Both the position numbers and the translations under genes were made by a program. This document shows positions 1 through 8,254 of a stretch of DNA of 64,000 nt, piece by piece (positions within the stretch are counted from its first letter, which is position 1; the number at the start of each line of letters is the position of its first letter). Under the pieces are notes generated by a model. The model made no database searches. It had not been told where the DNA came from and saw nothing but the letters and a program-made list of their open reading frames with translations. The DNA lies in the NCBI RefSeq assembly GCF_026891095.1, contig NZ_JAPTNL010000002.1:248001-312000 (forward strand), given 5' to 3'. Source of the DNA: Roseovarius salincola. Its GTDB lineage: Bacteria > Pseudomonadota > Alphaproteobacteria > Rhodobacterales > Rhodobacteraceae.

Positions 1-734
1 TCGAAGGGCGCGAAAACGGGCTGACCTGTGCGCAGTATTCGGTTTTCGAAGGATTTGGCGACCTGTTCGAGAATTTCGAGCAATGGCTTGCGCGGATCAC
101 CGGCACACGGGTGCATGGCCATTTGTTTGCGCCGGAGCGGGCCGAGTTCTCGGATGGCCAGACGGTGATGAATGGCGCACTTTCGGACAGTGCGGCCTTG
201 CGCGACTATAACAAGAGGGCGTTTCTGGCGAGCCTGATCTGGAACACGAGGGGCGAGCGGCAATGTTTCCAGATGGGGCCGCGCGACCATATCGAGGATA
301 TCGAGTGGGAAATTGCCAAGGACCCGAATGCGCAGATCTCGGTGATCTCGGGAAGCTGGGCGGTGCCATTGTTCAAATCGAACAGGAATTTCGCCGACAT
401 CCGGCAGGAGGCCGCGCGCCTGCAGCAGGTCGAAAGCAAGCATCTAGATGTGTTGCGCTCGCCCTGGGCCAAGGCGCGGATCCGGATCTGGACCATGGCC
501 GAATTCATCGAGGCGCCGATGGAGCCCTTGCAGACGATCATCGACGAGATCGGCCAGCAGAATCTGCGGGGTCTTGCGGAGGTGCCCAAGATGGCCGACC
601 TGAGCGGGTTCGGGCAGTTCCTGCAGAACCTCAAGAACCAGGGGATGCATCCCTATCTGATGGGCGATTTCCCCGTGGAGCATGGTTTGCATGAACCCCA
701 GCATGCAACACCTAAACCCTATCTGGTAAAGTAA
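1..734 (+). CDS. Unknown protein, 5' end outside the window
   Basis: The frame is open from position 3, with no stop, up to the stop at 732-734, so the gene starts upstream of the window. The internal GTG at 111 is probably not the start. I do not recognise the family. The visible part (about 243 residues) is soluble, has no signal peptide or membrane segment, and is mixed acidic/basic with many aromatic residues. Its stop lies 6 bases before the start of the sulfotransferase gene, so the two are probably one transcription unit. A role linked to sulfation or surface glycans is only a guess from this neighbour. Confidence 0.6.
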   Translation, partial: EGRENGLTCAQYSVFEGFGDLFENFEQWLARITGTRVHGHLFAPERAEFSDGQTVMNGALSDSAALRDYNKRAFLASLIWNTRGERQCFQMGPRDHIEDIEWEIAKDPNAQISVISGSWAVPLFKSNRNFADIRQEAARLQQVESKHLDVLRSPWAKARIRIWTMAEFIEAPMEPLQTIIDEIGQQNLRGLAEVPKMADLSGFGQFLQNLKNQGMHPYLMGDFPVEHGLHEPQHATPKPYLVK

Positions 735-740
735 ACCGGC

Positions 741-2168
741 ATGAGCGGACCTTTCGACTATTTCGTGGTGTTCGCAGAGATGCGCACCGGATCGAACTTT
801 CTCGAGACCAATCTGAACGCCTTTGAAGGGCTGGAATGCCATGGCGAGGCGTTCAATCCGCATTTCATCGGTTATCCCAACAAGACCGAAATCCTGGGCG
901 TCACCCAGGCGATGCGCGATGGCGATCCTCGGCGGCTGATCGAGGCGATCAAGAGCGGTTCCACCGGGTTGGGCGGGTTCCGGTTCTTTCATGATCATGA
1001 CGGCCGGGTGCTGGATATCTGCCTTGACGATCCACGCTGCGCCAAGGTCATCCTGACCCGCAACCCGCTGGACAGCTACGTGTCATGGAAGATCGCGCAG
1101 GCGACCGGGCAGTGGAAACTGACCAACGTCAAGCGTCGCAGGGACAGCAAGATCAGTTTCGACGGGGCCGAGTTCGAAAAGCACGTCGCGCACCTGCAAT
1201 CTTTTCAGGTCTTCCTGCTGAACCGGCTGCAGATGACCGGGCAAACGGCGTTTTATGTCGCCTATGAGGATCTTCAGAACCTGGCGGTGATCAACGGGTT
1301 GGCGCGGTTTCTTGGTTGTGAGGAACGGCTCGAAGCGCTGGATTCCTCGCTCAAGAAGCAGAACCCGAGTCCGCTGAGCGAGAAGGTCGCGAATTACGAC
1401 GAGATGGAGCGTGCGCTGTCCGGGCAGGATCCGTTCAACATGACGCGCATCCCGAACTTCGAGCCGCGCCGCGGTGCCGCAGTGCCCGGTTTCGTGACCG
1501 GCGCGCGCGCACCGCTGCTTTACATGCCCGTCAAATCCGGACCTGAGGCAGAAGTGAGGGCCTGGCTTGCGGGGCTTGACGAGGTGCCGGAGGACAGCTT
1601 GCCGACGCATCTCAATCAGAAGGCCCTGCGGCAGTGGAAGCGGCGCAACCCGACACATCGCAGCTTTACGGTGTTGCGCCACCCTGCGGCGCGTGCGCAT
1701 GACGCGTTCTGCAACAAGATCCTGATCCGCGGGCCGGGCAGCTATGCCAGCATCCGCAAGACGCTGCGCAATTTCCACAAGCTGCCGATTCCCGGTGGCG
1801 ATCTTGACGAGACCTATGACCGGCGCGCGCACCGGGCGGCGTTTGTGGCCTTTCTGGAATTCCTGCGCGCCAATCTCGCGGGACAGACGGCGATTCGGAT
1901 TGATGCGCATTGGGCCTCGCAGGTGGCGGTGTTGCAGGGCATGGCGCAGTTTGCAGTGCCTGACATGGTGATCCGCGAGGATGAGATGGATACCGATCTG
2001 CCGCTTATGGCGGGGCGGGTGGGTTATGGCGATGCGCCTCGCGTGCAGCAATCAGCGGGCGATCAGCCGTTTGCTCTTTCGGATATCTATGACGAGGAGA
2101 TCGAAGCGCTGGTCAGTGACATCTACCAGCGCGATTACATGATCTTCGGGTTCCGGCCGTGGAAATAG
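741..2168 (+). CDS. Two-half sulfotransferase (NodH / Stf0-like)
   Basis: A 475-residue protein of the type often called nodulation protein NodH in roseobacters. The N-terminal half begins with a 5'-phosphosulfate-binding motif (MRTGSNFLE, near residue 14) typical of Stf0-like PAPS sulfotransferases, followed by a 3'-phosphate-binding stretch near residues 118-128 (ILTRNPLDSYVSW). The C-terminal half has a second sulfotransferase-like core: LYMPVKSGPEAEVR resembles a decayed P-loop, and FTVLRHPAARAHDAF resembles the 3'-phosphate site of family 2 enzymes. It probably sulfates a surface sugar using PAPS in the cytoplasm. The acceptor cannot be told. The second half may be non-catalytic. Confidence 0.8.
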   Translation: MSGPFDYFVVFAEMRTGSNFLETNLNAFEGLECHGEAFNPHFIGYPNKTEILGVTQAMRDGDPRRLIEAIKSGSTGLGGFRFFHDHDGRVLDICLDDPRCAKVILTRNPLDSYVSWKIAQATGQWKLTNVKRRRDSKISFDGAEFEKHVAHLQSFQVFLLNRLQMTGQTAFYVAYEDLQNLAVINGLARFLGCEERLEALDSSLKKQNPSPLSEKVANYDEMERALSGQDPFNMTRIPNFEPRRGAAVPGFVTGARAPLLYMPVKSGPEAEVRAWLAGLDEVPEDSLPTHLNQKALRQWKRRNPTHRSFTVLRHPAARAHDAFCNKILIRGPGSYASIRKTLRNFHKLPIPGGDLDETYDRRAHRAAFVAFLEFLRANLAGQTAIRIDAHWASQVAVLQGMAQFAVPDMVIREDEMDTDLPLMAGRVGYGDAPRVQQSAGDQPFALSDIYDEEIEALVSDIYQRDYMIFGFRPWK

Positions 2169-2181
2169 GCCCGGCCGGGTG

Positions 2182-2646
2182 TCAGGCGGCTTGCGCCGCC
2201 TGAGCTTCGGTCACGATCGTGTAAAGCGTCATCGGATCGGAGTTCGCGCGCAGCTTGGCACAGACCGACGGGTCGCGCAGCGTGCGTGACACCAGCGCCA
2301 GCGCCTTGAGGTGTTCGACCCCGGCATCGCGGGGCGCGAACAGCGCAAAGACCAGATCGACAGGCTGTCGGTCAACCGCGTTGAAATCGACCGGCTTCTC
2401 CAGAAGCACCAGCGCGCCGACCACCTGATCCAGCCCATCGAGCCGGGCATGCGGCAGGGCCACGCCATTGCCGACACCGGTCGGCCCGAGGCTTTCACGT
2501 TCCTGAAGGGCTTCGACGGCTTCGGTCTGTTTCACATGATAGACCGAATCGGCAATGCCACCCAGTTCATGCAGCAGGCGTTTCTTGCTGGAAACAGCAG
2601 AGAACACGCGCACGGCCTCCGGCTTGAGGATCATATGGATATCCAT
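2182..2646 (-). CDS. ptsN: Nitrogen-type PTS protein EIIA(Ntr)
   Basis: A 154-residue protein of normal length for PtsN. It receives phosphate from NPr of the nitrogen phosphotransferase system and acts as a regulator, not as a sugar transporter. The phosphorylated histidine is in GVGNGVALPHARL (residues about 57-69), and the TGVGNGVA loop is the family hallmark. It is the last gene of lptC-lptA-lptB-hpf-ptsN, the usual order in Rhodobacterales, where rpoN is missing from this place. A second in-frame ATG four codons later is a possible start. Confidence 0.93.
   Translation of the reverse strand: MDIHMILKPEAVRVFSAVSSKKRLLHELGGIADSVYHVKQTEAVEALQERESLGPTGVGNGVALPHARLDGLDQVVGALVLLEKPVDFNAVDRQPVDLVFALFAPRDAGVEHLKALALVSRTLRDPSVCAKLRANSDPMTLYTIVTEAQAAQAA
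2183..2202. terminator. GC-rich hairpin between convergent genes
   Basis: An 8-bp perfect stem (CAGGCGGC / GCCGCCTG) with a TTGC loop lies just after the sulfotransferase stop and inside the last codons of ptsN. No T-run follows on either strand, so it is a weak terminator candidate. It also encodes the Ala/Gln-rich PtsN tail, which alone could explain the repeat. Confidence 0.25.
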
Positions 2647-2703
2647 TGGTTTCTCGACGCTCTGCCGGGTTTGACGCTGGCCGCGCCCGGCACCCCGTGT
2701 CTG

Positions 2704-3267
2704 TTAAGGGTCTATCCAGCCGATATTACCATCATCGCGACGGTAAACGACATTCAACCCATTGTTACCCTCATTGCGGAAGATGAGAACCGGCGACCCT
2801 GCAAGCTCCATCTGCATGACCGCTTCGCCGACGGACAGAGACGGAATCTGCGTCTCCATTTCGGCGATGATCATCGGCTGAAGGCTTTCAGGTTCCGAAT
2901 CCGCATCTTCTCGTTCCGAGGCGAGGATATATGAGGATGCGCCCGAAAGTTCAACCGGCTGTGAACGATCACGGTGATGATCTTTCAAACGGCGCTTGTA
3001 GCGGCGCAGCTGCTTCTCGATCTTCTCGCAGCATTGATCGAAAGCGGCATAGATTTCATGCGAACGCGCCTTGGCCTGGGTCGTCAACCCGGTCGACAGA
3101 TGCACTATGGTTTCACAGGCGAATTCACTGGCGCTTTTGGAAAAAATCACATGTGCGTCAGTCGGGCGCTCGGCATATTTCGACACGGCCACTCCGAGCT
3201 GCTCCTTGACATGTGTCTGCAGCGCTTCACCGACGTCGATCTGCTTACCACTGATTTGATAGCGCAT
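2704..3267 (-). CDS. hpf: Long-form ribosome hibernation promoting factor
   Basis: A 187-residue protein that binds idle 30S subunits and drives 100S ribosome dimers. The N-terminal domain (residues 1-100, MRYQISGKQIDVGEAL) is the S30AE/YfiA fold. The C-terminal domain (about 130-187, ending in the VVYRRDDGNIGWIDP region) marks the long form that dimerises ribosomes alone. I chose the ATG at 3267 because AAGGAG sits five bases before it. A longer reading frame up to 3303 has no such site. A perfect stem-loop lies just upstream, and a sigma-70-like promoter lies about 170 bases further. Confidence 0.93.
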   Translation of the reverse strand: MRYQISGKQIDVGEALQTHVKEQLGVAVSKYAERPTDAHVIFSKSASEFACETIVHLSTGLTTQAKARSHEIYAAFDQCCEKIEKQLRRYKRRLKDHHRDRSQPVELSGASSYILASEREDADSEPESLQPMIIAEMETQIPSLSVGEAVMQMELAGSPVLIFRNEGNNGLNVVYRRDDGNIGWIDP

Positions 3268-3300
3268 CTTCACTCCTTCATTTGACGATCCGGTGGCGTT

Positions 3301-3324
3301 CATCAGGGGCGTTCGGCCCTGATG
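3301..3324. promoter_or_regulatory. Stem-loop in the hpf leader
   Basis: A perfect 8-bp inverted repeat (CATCAGGG / CCCTGATG) with an 8-base loop (GCGTTCGG) lies 34 bases before the hpf start. It is flanked by two direct copies of GGCGTTCAT. It would lie in the 5' untranslated RNA of hpf. No T-run follows on the minus strand, so it looks more like a leader structure or operator than a terminator. Confidence 0.4.
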
Positions 3325-3436
3325 GCGTTCATGTCCGGATGCGGGAAACCGACATTTCGCCTGCTTGTCCTGACCCGGCCCCTGAAAGCAGGGCCCGATG
3401 CGGGATCAGCACGGAAGTCTGAAATGTCATGTCACT

Positions 3437-3466
3437 ATTTGAGGGTGTTTTGCCGGTGTTTGTCAA
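3437..3466 (-). promoter_or_regulatory. Likely sigma-70 promoter for hpf-ptsN
   Basis: On the minus strand a perfect -35 box TTGACA (3461-3466) is followed after 18 bases by TCAAAT (3437-3442), which matches the -10 consensus at four of six positions. It lies in the 246-base gap between lptB and hpf and would let hpf-ptsN be transcribed apart from the lpt genes. Confidence 0.45.
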
Positions 3467-3513
3467 TGAAGATCGGCGCGGCCCGGGCCGGTCTGCGACA
3501 GCATGCCCACGTG

Positions 3514-4272
3514 TCAGGAGATGCGGAAATTGTCGCCGAGATAGACCCGGCGGACATTCTCGTTCCGGACCACTTCATCGGGGGTGCCCGACATCAAAAC
3601 CTGCCCGTCATGCAGGATATAGGCCCGGTCGACGATCTCGAGCGTTTCGCGCACATTGTGGTCGGTGATCAGCACGCCGATGCCACGTTTCTTCAGGTCG
3701 GCGACGAGATGGCGGATATCCCCGACCGAGATCGGATCGACCCCGGCAAAGGGTTCATCCAGCAGCAGGTAGCGGGGATGCGCGGCAAGGCAGCGCGCGA
3801 TCTCGACCCGGCGACGTTCGCCCCCGGAGAGGGCCAGGGCGGGGGCGCGGCGCAGATGTTCGATCGAGAATTCGGAAAGCAGCTCTTCAAGCCGCTCGCG
3901 TCGCTTGTGCCGGTCGCTTTCCGAGATATCGAGGATCGCGAGGATGTTGTCTTCGACGGAGAGACCGCGAAAGATCGACATTTCCTGCGGAAGATAACCC
4001 ACACCCATCTTGGCGCGGCGATACATCGGCAGGCTGGTCACGTCGTGGCCGTCGATCATCACCTTGCCGCCCTCGGGCTGGATCAATCCGGCGATGGCGT
4101 AAAAGGTTGTCGTCTTGCCCGATCCGTTCGGTCCAAGAAGCGCGACCACCTCACCCTGTTGCAGTGACAGCGACACGTCACGAATCACGACCCGGCGCTT
4201 ATAGCTTTTGCGCAGGTTGGTGACCTCGAGTCCCATGTTCTCATGCGCGACGTGAAGCGACGGTGCGGACAT
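3514..4272 (-). CDS. lptB: LPS export ABC transporter ATPase LptB
   Basis: A 252-residue cytoplasmic ATPase that, with LptF and LptG, powers extraction of lipopolysaccharide from the inner membrane. It shows the Walker A motif GPNGSGKTT (about 48-56), the signature LSGGERRR, Walker B (YLLLDEPFAGVD) and the H-loop (LITDHNVRETL). The C-terminal end is the usual LptB tail. It follows lptA by 3 bases, in one operon with lptC. Confidence 0.95.
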   Translation of the reverse strand: MSAPSLHVAHENMGLEVTNLRKSYKRRVVIRDVSLSLQQGEVVALLGPNGSGKTTTFYAIAGLIQPEGGKVMIDGHDVTSLPMYRRAKMGVGYLPQEMSIFRGLSVEDNILAILDISESDRHKRRERLEELLSEFSIEHLRRAPALALSGGERRRVEIARCLAAHPRYLLLDEPFAGVDPISVGDIRHLVADLKKRGIGVLITDHNVRETLEIVDRAYILHDGQVLMSGTPDEVVRNENVRRVYLGDNFRIS

Positions 4273-4275
4273 CGG

Positions 4276-4773
4276 TCAGTCCTGTGGCTGCAAGATGGTT
4301 TTGACGCGACCGGTCATCTGGGCGGTGCCGTCCCGTGTGTCCACAACCATCTTGTCCGAGGTCAGCGTTTGCCTTGGCTGAACCAGAAGCACCGAGCCTT
4401 CCATTTCGATCATGCCTGTATCGACGAAATAGTCGGCCTTGTCCCCTTCGGCCGCGTCCTCGCCGCTGATGACAATGACGCCGCCGGTGGCCTCCAGCCG
4501 GTCGATGCCGCTTTCGTCTTCTTTGTAGACGACCAGAACACGCGGCGCGAACAGGCGCATTTCACCCTGGCCGACGACCACATTACCGGTAAACACCGCT
4601 GTGCCGTCGTCCTGGTTCACATCAAGATTTTCAGAAGTCACCTCTACCGGAAGGTCGCTGTCCTGTTGGGTGTCGCCAAAAGCGACCTGCGCCCCCTGGG
4701 CATGGCCTGCGCCGGGCAAGGCCAACAAGAGCAGGCAAAGGGCGGTCCACGAAAAACGGTTCAACAGTATCAA
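4276..4773 (-). CDS. lptA: Periplasmic LPS transport protein LptA
   Basis: A 165-residue periplasmic protein forming the beta-jellyroll bridge that carries LPS across the periplasm. It has a signal peptide with a leucine-rich core (about residues 8-20) and a GHAQG cleavage region. The OstA-like body follows, with regions such as NLDVNQDDGTAVFTGNV. Its start overlaps the lptC stop by 4 bases, so translation is probably coupled. Confidence 0.92.
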   Translation of the reverse strand: MILLNRFSWTALCLLLLALPGAGHAQGAQVAFGDTQQDSDLPVEVTSENLDVNQDDGTAVFTGNVVVGQGEMRLFAPRVLVVYKEDESGIDRLEATGGVIVISGEDAAEGDKADYFVDTGMIEMEGSVLLVQPRQTLTSDKMVVDTRDGTAQMTGRVKTILQPQD

Positions 4774-5384
4774 TCCTCGGCATTCTGGAGTTGGTATATC
4801 ACCTTGACGCCATCTGTAAAAAACAAATGTGTGTCGCCGGTTTCCTCGTTTGGAGCAAGCAACATGCGCCCGGCATCGATGTCGCCGGGCGGGCCGTTCC
4901 CCGTGACGGGACCGGGGGTTTGCGCATACAGCATGTCAAAGCGCGAATTGAGAATTTCGGTGTTCATGCGATAGCCGGTGCTGGTGGTGATCTGAACGTC
5001 ACCGATCAGCTTGACAGTGAATTCGTCCTGGTGGACCTCCGCTTCGTCCGAGACGATGTCGATCAGTGATCCGGATGTCAGGGTGAGCCGAGAATCCACC
5101 ACGTCGGCCAGAATTTTGCGCGGGTCGCGGGGATCGGGGCGCGCGACTTCGGCGTTCAGCGTGATCAGGTCGCCCTCGTCGGTGACGCCCGTGAAGGTCG
5201 CGTTGCTGGCGCCCTGTTCCTGCGCACGCTGTTCAAGGCCGACTTCGGCGACAGGTATCGGCTGGTTTGGATCAACGGTTCGCGACAGCAGAAAGAGTGT
5301 CGACAGCAGCCCCAACGCAGCCAGCGGCAAGAGGATCTTCATCCAGGCCACGAGCTGGGAATGGAGGCTGTTATGTCTTGCCAT
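4770..5384 (-). CDS. lptC: LPS export membrane protein LptC
   Basis: A 204-residue bitopic membrane protein with one N-terminal transmembrane segment (about 14-32, ILLPLAALGLLSTLFLL) and a periplasmic jellyroll that passes LPS from LptBFG to LptA. It precedes lptA and overlaps it by 4 bases. The gene starts 3 bases after the stop of the RNase D-like gene. Confidence 0.9.
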   Translation of the reverse strand: MARHNSLHSQLVAWMKILLPLAALGLLSTLFLLSRTVDPNQPIPVAEVGLEQRAQEQGASNATFTGVTDEGDLITLNAEVARPDPRDPRKILADVVDSRLTLTSGSLIDIVSDEAEVHQDEFTVKLIGDVQITTSTGYRMNTEILNSRFDMLYAQTPGPVTGNGPPGDIDAGRMLLAPNEETGDTHLFFTDGVKVIYQLQNAED

Positions 5385-5387
5385 GGC

Positions 5388-5999
5388 TCAATGCGCGAAA
5401 ATGTCGATCTCGGGCCAGCCGGCAAGATCCAGTCTGGCGCGGGCAGGCAGGAAATCAAAGCACGCCTGGGCCATCTCGACGCGGCCCTCGCGCGCAAGCA
5501 TCCGGTCGAGTTCGTCGCGCAGCCGGTGCAGGTAAAGAACATCCGAAGCCGCGTAATCAAGCTGTGCCTCGGTCAGTTCGGGCGCCCCCCAGTCCGAGGA
5601 TTGCTGCACCTTCGAGACATCAACGGACAGCAGCTCCTGAAGCAGGTTCTTGAGCCCGTGCCGGTCGGTATAGGTGCGCACGAGCTTGCTGGCGATCTTG
5701 GTGCAGTAGACGGGCGCGGCAAGCGCGCCGAAGGCGTTGTACATCGCCGCGATATCGAAGCGGCCGAAGTGGAAGAGCTTGAGAATGTCGGGGTTTTCAA
5801 GCATCGCCGCCAGATTCGGAGCACCGGTCTGGCCCTTGCCGATCTGGATCATGTGGGCATTTCCGTCGCCGCCCGACATCTGCACTACGCAGAGCCTGTC
5901 ACGATGCGGGTTGAGGCCCATCGTCTCGCAGTCGATCGCGACCACCGGACCCAGATCCAGATCCGCGGGAAGATCGTTCTTGTATAGGTAATTCGTCAT
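5388..5999 (-). CDS. Short RNase D-like 3'-5' exonuclease
   Basis: A 203-residue DEDDy exonuclease domain. The catalytic motifs are visible: DCETMG (Exo I), [11 protein letters not shown] (Exo II) and [13 protein letters not shown] (Exo III, with the Tyr and Asp of the DEDDy class). It lacks the two HRDC domains of full-length E. coli RNase D, as is usual for this alphaproteobacterial short form placed before lptC. It probably trims 3' ends of tRNA or other small RNA. The second ATG (5999) is chosen because GAAGGG is correctly spaced for it but touches the first ATG at 6005. Confidence 0.85.
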   Translation of the reverse strand: MTNYLYKNDLPADLDLGPVVAIDCETMGLNPHRDRLCVVQMSGGDGNAHMIQIGKGQTGAPNLAAMLENPDILKLFHFGRFDIAAMYNAFGALAAPVYCTKIASKLVRTYTDRHGLKNLLQELLSVDVSKVQQSSDWGAPELTEAQLDYAASDVLYLHRLRDELDRMLAREGRVEMAQACFDFLPARARLDLAGWPEIDIFAH

Positions 6000-6022
6000 G
6001 CTCATTCCCTTCGTGGAGGGAA

Positions 6023-6109
6023 TGGTGCCCAGGAGAGGACTCGAACCTCCACGTCCGTACGGACACTAGCACCTGAAGCTAGCGCGTCTACCAATTCCGC
6101 CACCTGGGC
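6023..6109 (-). tRNA. tRNA-Leu (anticodon CAG), CCA encoded
   Basis: Read on the minus strand. The acceptor arm GCCCAGG (from 6109) pairs with CCTGGGC (6027-6033), followed by discriminator A and an encoded CCA (6023-6025). The anticodon arm is CTAGC-TTCAGGT-GCTAG, giving anticodon CAG. A long variable arm (GTGTCCGTACGGAC) and the T loop GTTCGAGTC are clear, as expected for a class II leucine tRNA. Confidence 0.97.
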
Positions 6110-6251
6110 AGGTGTCGTGAAGCCGCCATTTAGACCCGGCGCAGTGGCGTGTCAACGGCGATTTCACAGATTTGGGGCAATCACCATATGTCCTTGTTCA
6201 AAACGGCACGGAGCATTAGGAAGGGGTGAATTCCAAGCGGGAGATCCACAG

Positions 6252-7238
6252 ATGTCGAAACTCGTCACCATCTACGGCGGATCGGGGTTCGTCGGCCGCT
6301 ATATCGCACGGCGCATGGCCAAGGCGGGCTGGCGGGTTCGCGTGGCGGTACGCCGCCCGAACGAGGCGATGCATGTCAAACCCTATGGCACTGTCGGGCA
6401 GGTGGAGCCCGTGTTCTGCAACATTCGCGACGATGACAGCGTGCGTGCGGTCGCGCGCGGTGCGGATGCGGTGGTGAACTGCGTCGGCACCTTCGACCGA
6501 AAGGGCAAGAACAATTTCGACTCGGTCCAAAGCGAAGGCGCAGCCCGGATCGCACGGATCGCCGCCGAAGAGGGCGCTGCGCGGCTTGTGCAGATTTCGG
6601 CGATCGGTGCCGACGAGGGGTCGGAGAGCATCTATGCGCAAACCAAGGCGCGAGGCGAAAAGGGGGTTCTGGATGCCTTTCCCGGCGCGGTGATCCTGCG
6701 TCCGTCGGTAATCTTCGGACCTGAGGATGATTTCTTCAACCGCTTCGCGGGAATGACGCGGTTCAGCCCGATCCTTCCGGTCGTGGGCGCCGAGACGCGG
6801 TTCCAGCCCGTTTACGTGGATGATGTGGCGCAGGTCGCCGAGATGGGCGTCACCGGTGCGGCAGCACCCGGCATCTACGAGCTGGGCGGGCCGGATGTGA
6901 ATACCTTCCGCGAGCTGATGCAGCAGATGCTGAAGGTGATCCGCCGGCGGCGGCTGATCATGAATATTCCTTTTGGCATTGCCGGTCTGATGGCCTGGAG
7001 CTTTGAACTGGTGCAGACACTTTCCTTTGGATTGATTCCGCCGCAGATCACGCGCGATCAGGTGCGCAGCCTGCGGGTCGACAACGTGGTCTCGGGGGAG
7101 GCGCGCGGATTTTCCGATCTCGGGATCAGGCCGGTGGCCATGGAGGTCATTCTGCCCGACTACCTGTGGCGGTTCCGCCCGGCGGGCCAGTATGAAGCGA
7201 TCAAGGAATCCGCCAGCAGGCTGCGCCCTCAGCGGTAG
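6252..7238 (+). CDS. NDUFA9-like NAD(P)-binding protein
   Basis: A 328-residue atypical short-chain dehydrogenase of the complex I NDUFA9 / 39-kDa family. The nucleotide-binding loop is at the N-terminus ([16 protein letters not shown], residues about 5-20). The reading frame extends 45 codons upstream, but the ATG at 6252 gives the Rossmann strand directly at the N-terminus. Family members support assembly or stability of respiratory complex I, or act as quinone-related or steroid-type dehydrogenases. The exact role here is unknown. Its 3' end overlaps that of uppP by 10 bases, tail to tail. Confidence 0.82.
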   Translation: MSKLVTIYGGSGFVGRYIARRMAKAGWRVRVAVRRPNEAMHVKPYGTVGQVEPVFCNIRDDDSVRAVARGADAVVNCVGTFDRKGKNNFDSVQSEGAARIARIAAEEGAARLVQISAIGADEGSESIYAQTKARGEKGVLDAFPGAVILRPSVIFGPEDDFFNRFAGMTRFSPILPVVGAETRFQPVYVDDVAQVAEMGVTGAAAPGIYELGGPDVNTFRELMQQMLKVIRRRRLIMNIPFGIAGLMAWSFELVQTLSFGLIPPQITRDQVRSLRVDNVVSGEARGFSDLGIRPVAMEVILPDYLWRFRPAGQYEAIKESASRLRPQR

Positions 7239-8032
7239 GCAATGGCCAGCAGCACGATTCCCAGAACGACCCTGTAGATCACGTAAGGCGTGAAGCTGAC
7301 ACTGTTGAGCAGCCGCATCATCACCGACAGTGCCAGAAGCGCCGCGACAAAGGCCATTGCCGCAGCGATCATCCCTTCGCCCAAAAGGGCCGTATTGGCG
7401 CTGGCGACGGAATCGGCGCCCATAAGAACCCCGCTGGCGATGATCGTTGGGATCGACATCAACATGGAGATGCGGGCGGCTTCCTTTCGCGTGTAGCCCA
7501 GGAAACGTGCACCCGTGATCGTGATGCCCGAGCGCGAGGTGCCGGGGATCAGCGCGATGGCCTGCCAGACGCCGATGACCATCGCGTCCTGAAGGTTCCA
7601 GTCCTCGGTCTTTTTACGGCCGGGGCCTGCCTGATCGGCCCAGTAAAGGACGATGCCGAAAACCAGCATGGTCCATCCGATGACCTTGATCGAGCGCATT
7701 TCGGTATCCAGCCCGGTGAGGTGCAGAAGCAGGCCGAGGGCCACGACGGGAATCGATGCTGCCAGAAGCAGCATGGCAAGGCATGCGCCGGGCGTGTCCA
7801 CACGCCCTATCAGCAAGCGGGGCAGCCCGAGTATGGCCAGCCGGACATCGCCCCAGAAGTAAAGCATGACAGCGCAAAGCGTGCCGACATGGACGGCAAC
7901 GTCGATGAATTGCCCCTGATCGTCGAGCCCCGAGAGATTCGGCAAAAGGATCAGGTGCCCCGAGGAGGAAATCGGCAGAAATTCGGTCACGCCCTGAATG
8001 ATGGCGACAAGAAGCAATTGGAAAAGCGGCAT
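7229..8032 (-). CDS. uppP: Undecaprenyl-diphosphate phosphatase
   Basis: A 267-residue integral membrane enzyme that dephosphorylates C55-PP to regenerate the lipid carrier for peptidoglycan and surface polysaccharides. The two catalytic motifs are present: [15 protein letters not shown] near the N-terminus and [10 protein letters not shown] in the second half. About eight hydrophobic segments are visible. The start is set at MPLFQLLL (8032), the usual BacA/UppP N-terminus. A frame up to 8095 adds 21 polar residues that do not fit the family. Confidence 0.95.
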   Translation of the reverse strand: MPLFQLLLVAIIQGVTEFLPISSSGHLILLPNLSGLDDQGQFIDVAVHVGTLCAVMLYFWGDVRLAILGLPRLLIGRVDTPGACLAMLLLAASIPVVALGLLLHLTGLDTEMRSIKVIGWTMLVFGIVLYWADQAGPGRKKTEDWNLQDAMVIGVWQAIALIPGTSRSGITITGARFLGYTRKEAARISMLMSIPTIIASGVLMGADSVASANTALLGEGMIAAAMAFVAALLALSVMMRLLNSVSFTPYVIYRVVLGIVLLAIAYR

Positions 8033-8254
8033 CGGCGGCGCCCTGCTGACATCTACGCGCCGAGCTATAAACCACTGAGATTCTATGGAAAGCACCCATT
8101 TAGGTCCGAATCGGAATTAATATATTATGTTTTTCTTACCTAGGCGTACTCTGAGGTGATAAATATTTAATAATAGGTAAGTCTTTGTGACTTTTATTTG
8201 CCTGCGACTTGGACTAGACAATCGCGGTGCAAGATTTTTTCCGGAGGCCATGCC
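8033..8254. promoter_or_regulatory. AT-rich divergent spacer, uppP / gltD
   Basis: A 222-base gap, clearly richer in A and T than its surroundings (stretches such as TTAATATATTATG and AAATATTTAATAATA at about 8117-8175). It must hold the promoters of both divergent genes. A short AAGTC/GACTT hairpin lies around 8180-8195. I see no clear -35/-10 pair and no gene. Confidence 0.4.

Noticed and set aside
6023-6109. Integration site of a mobile element at the tRNA-Leu gene
   Set aside because: There is no integrase or direct repeat of the tRNA end nearby, and the flanking genes are core genes.
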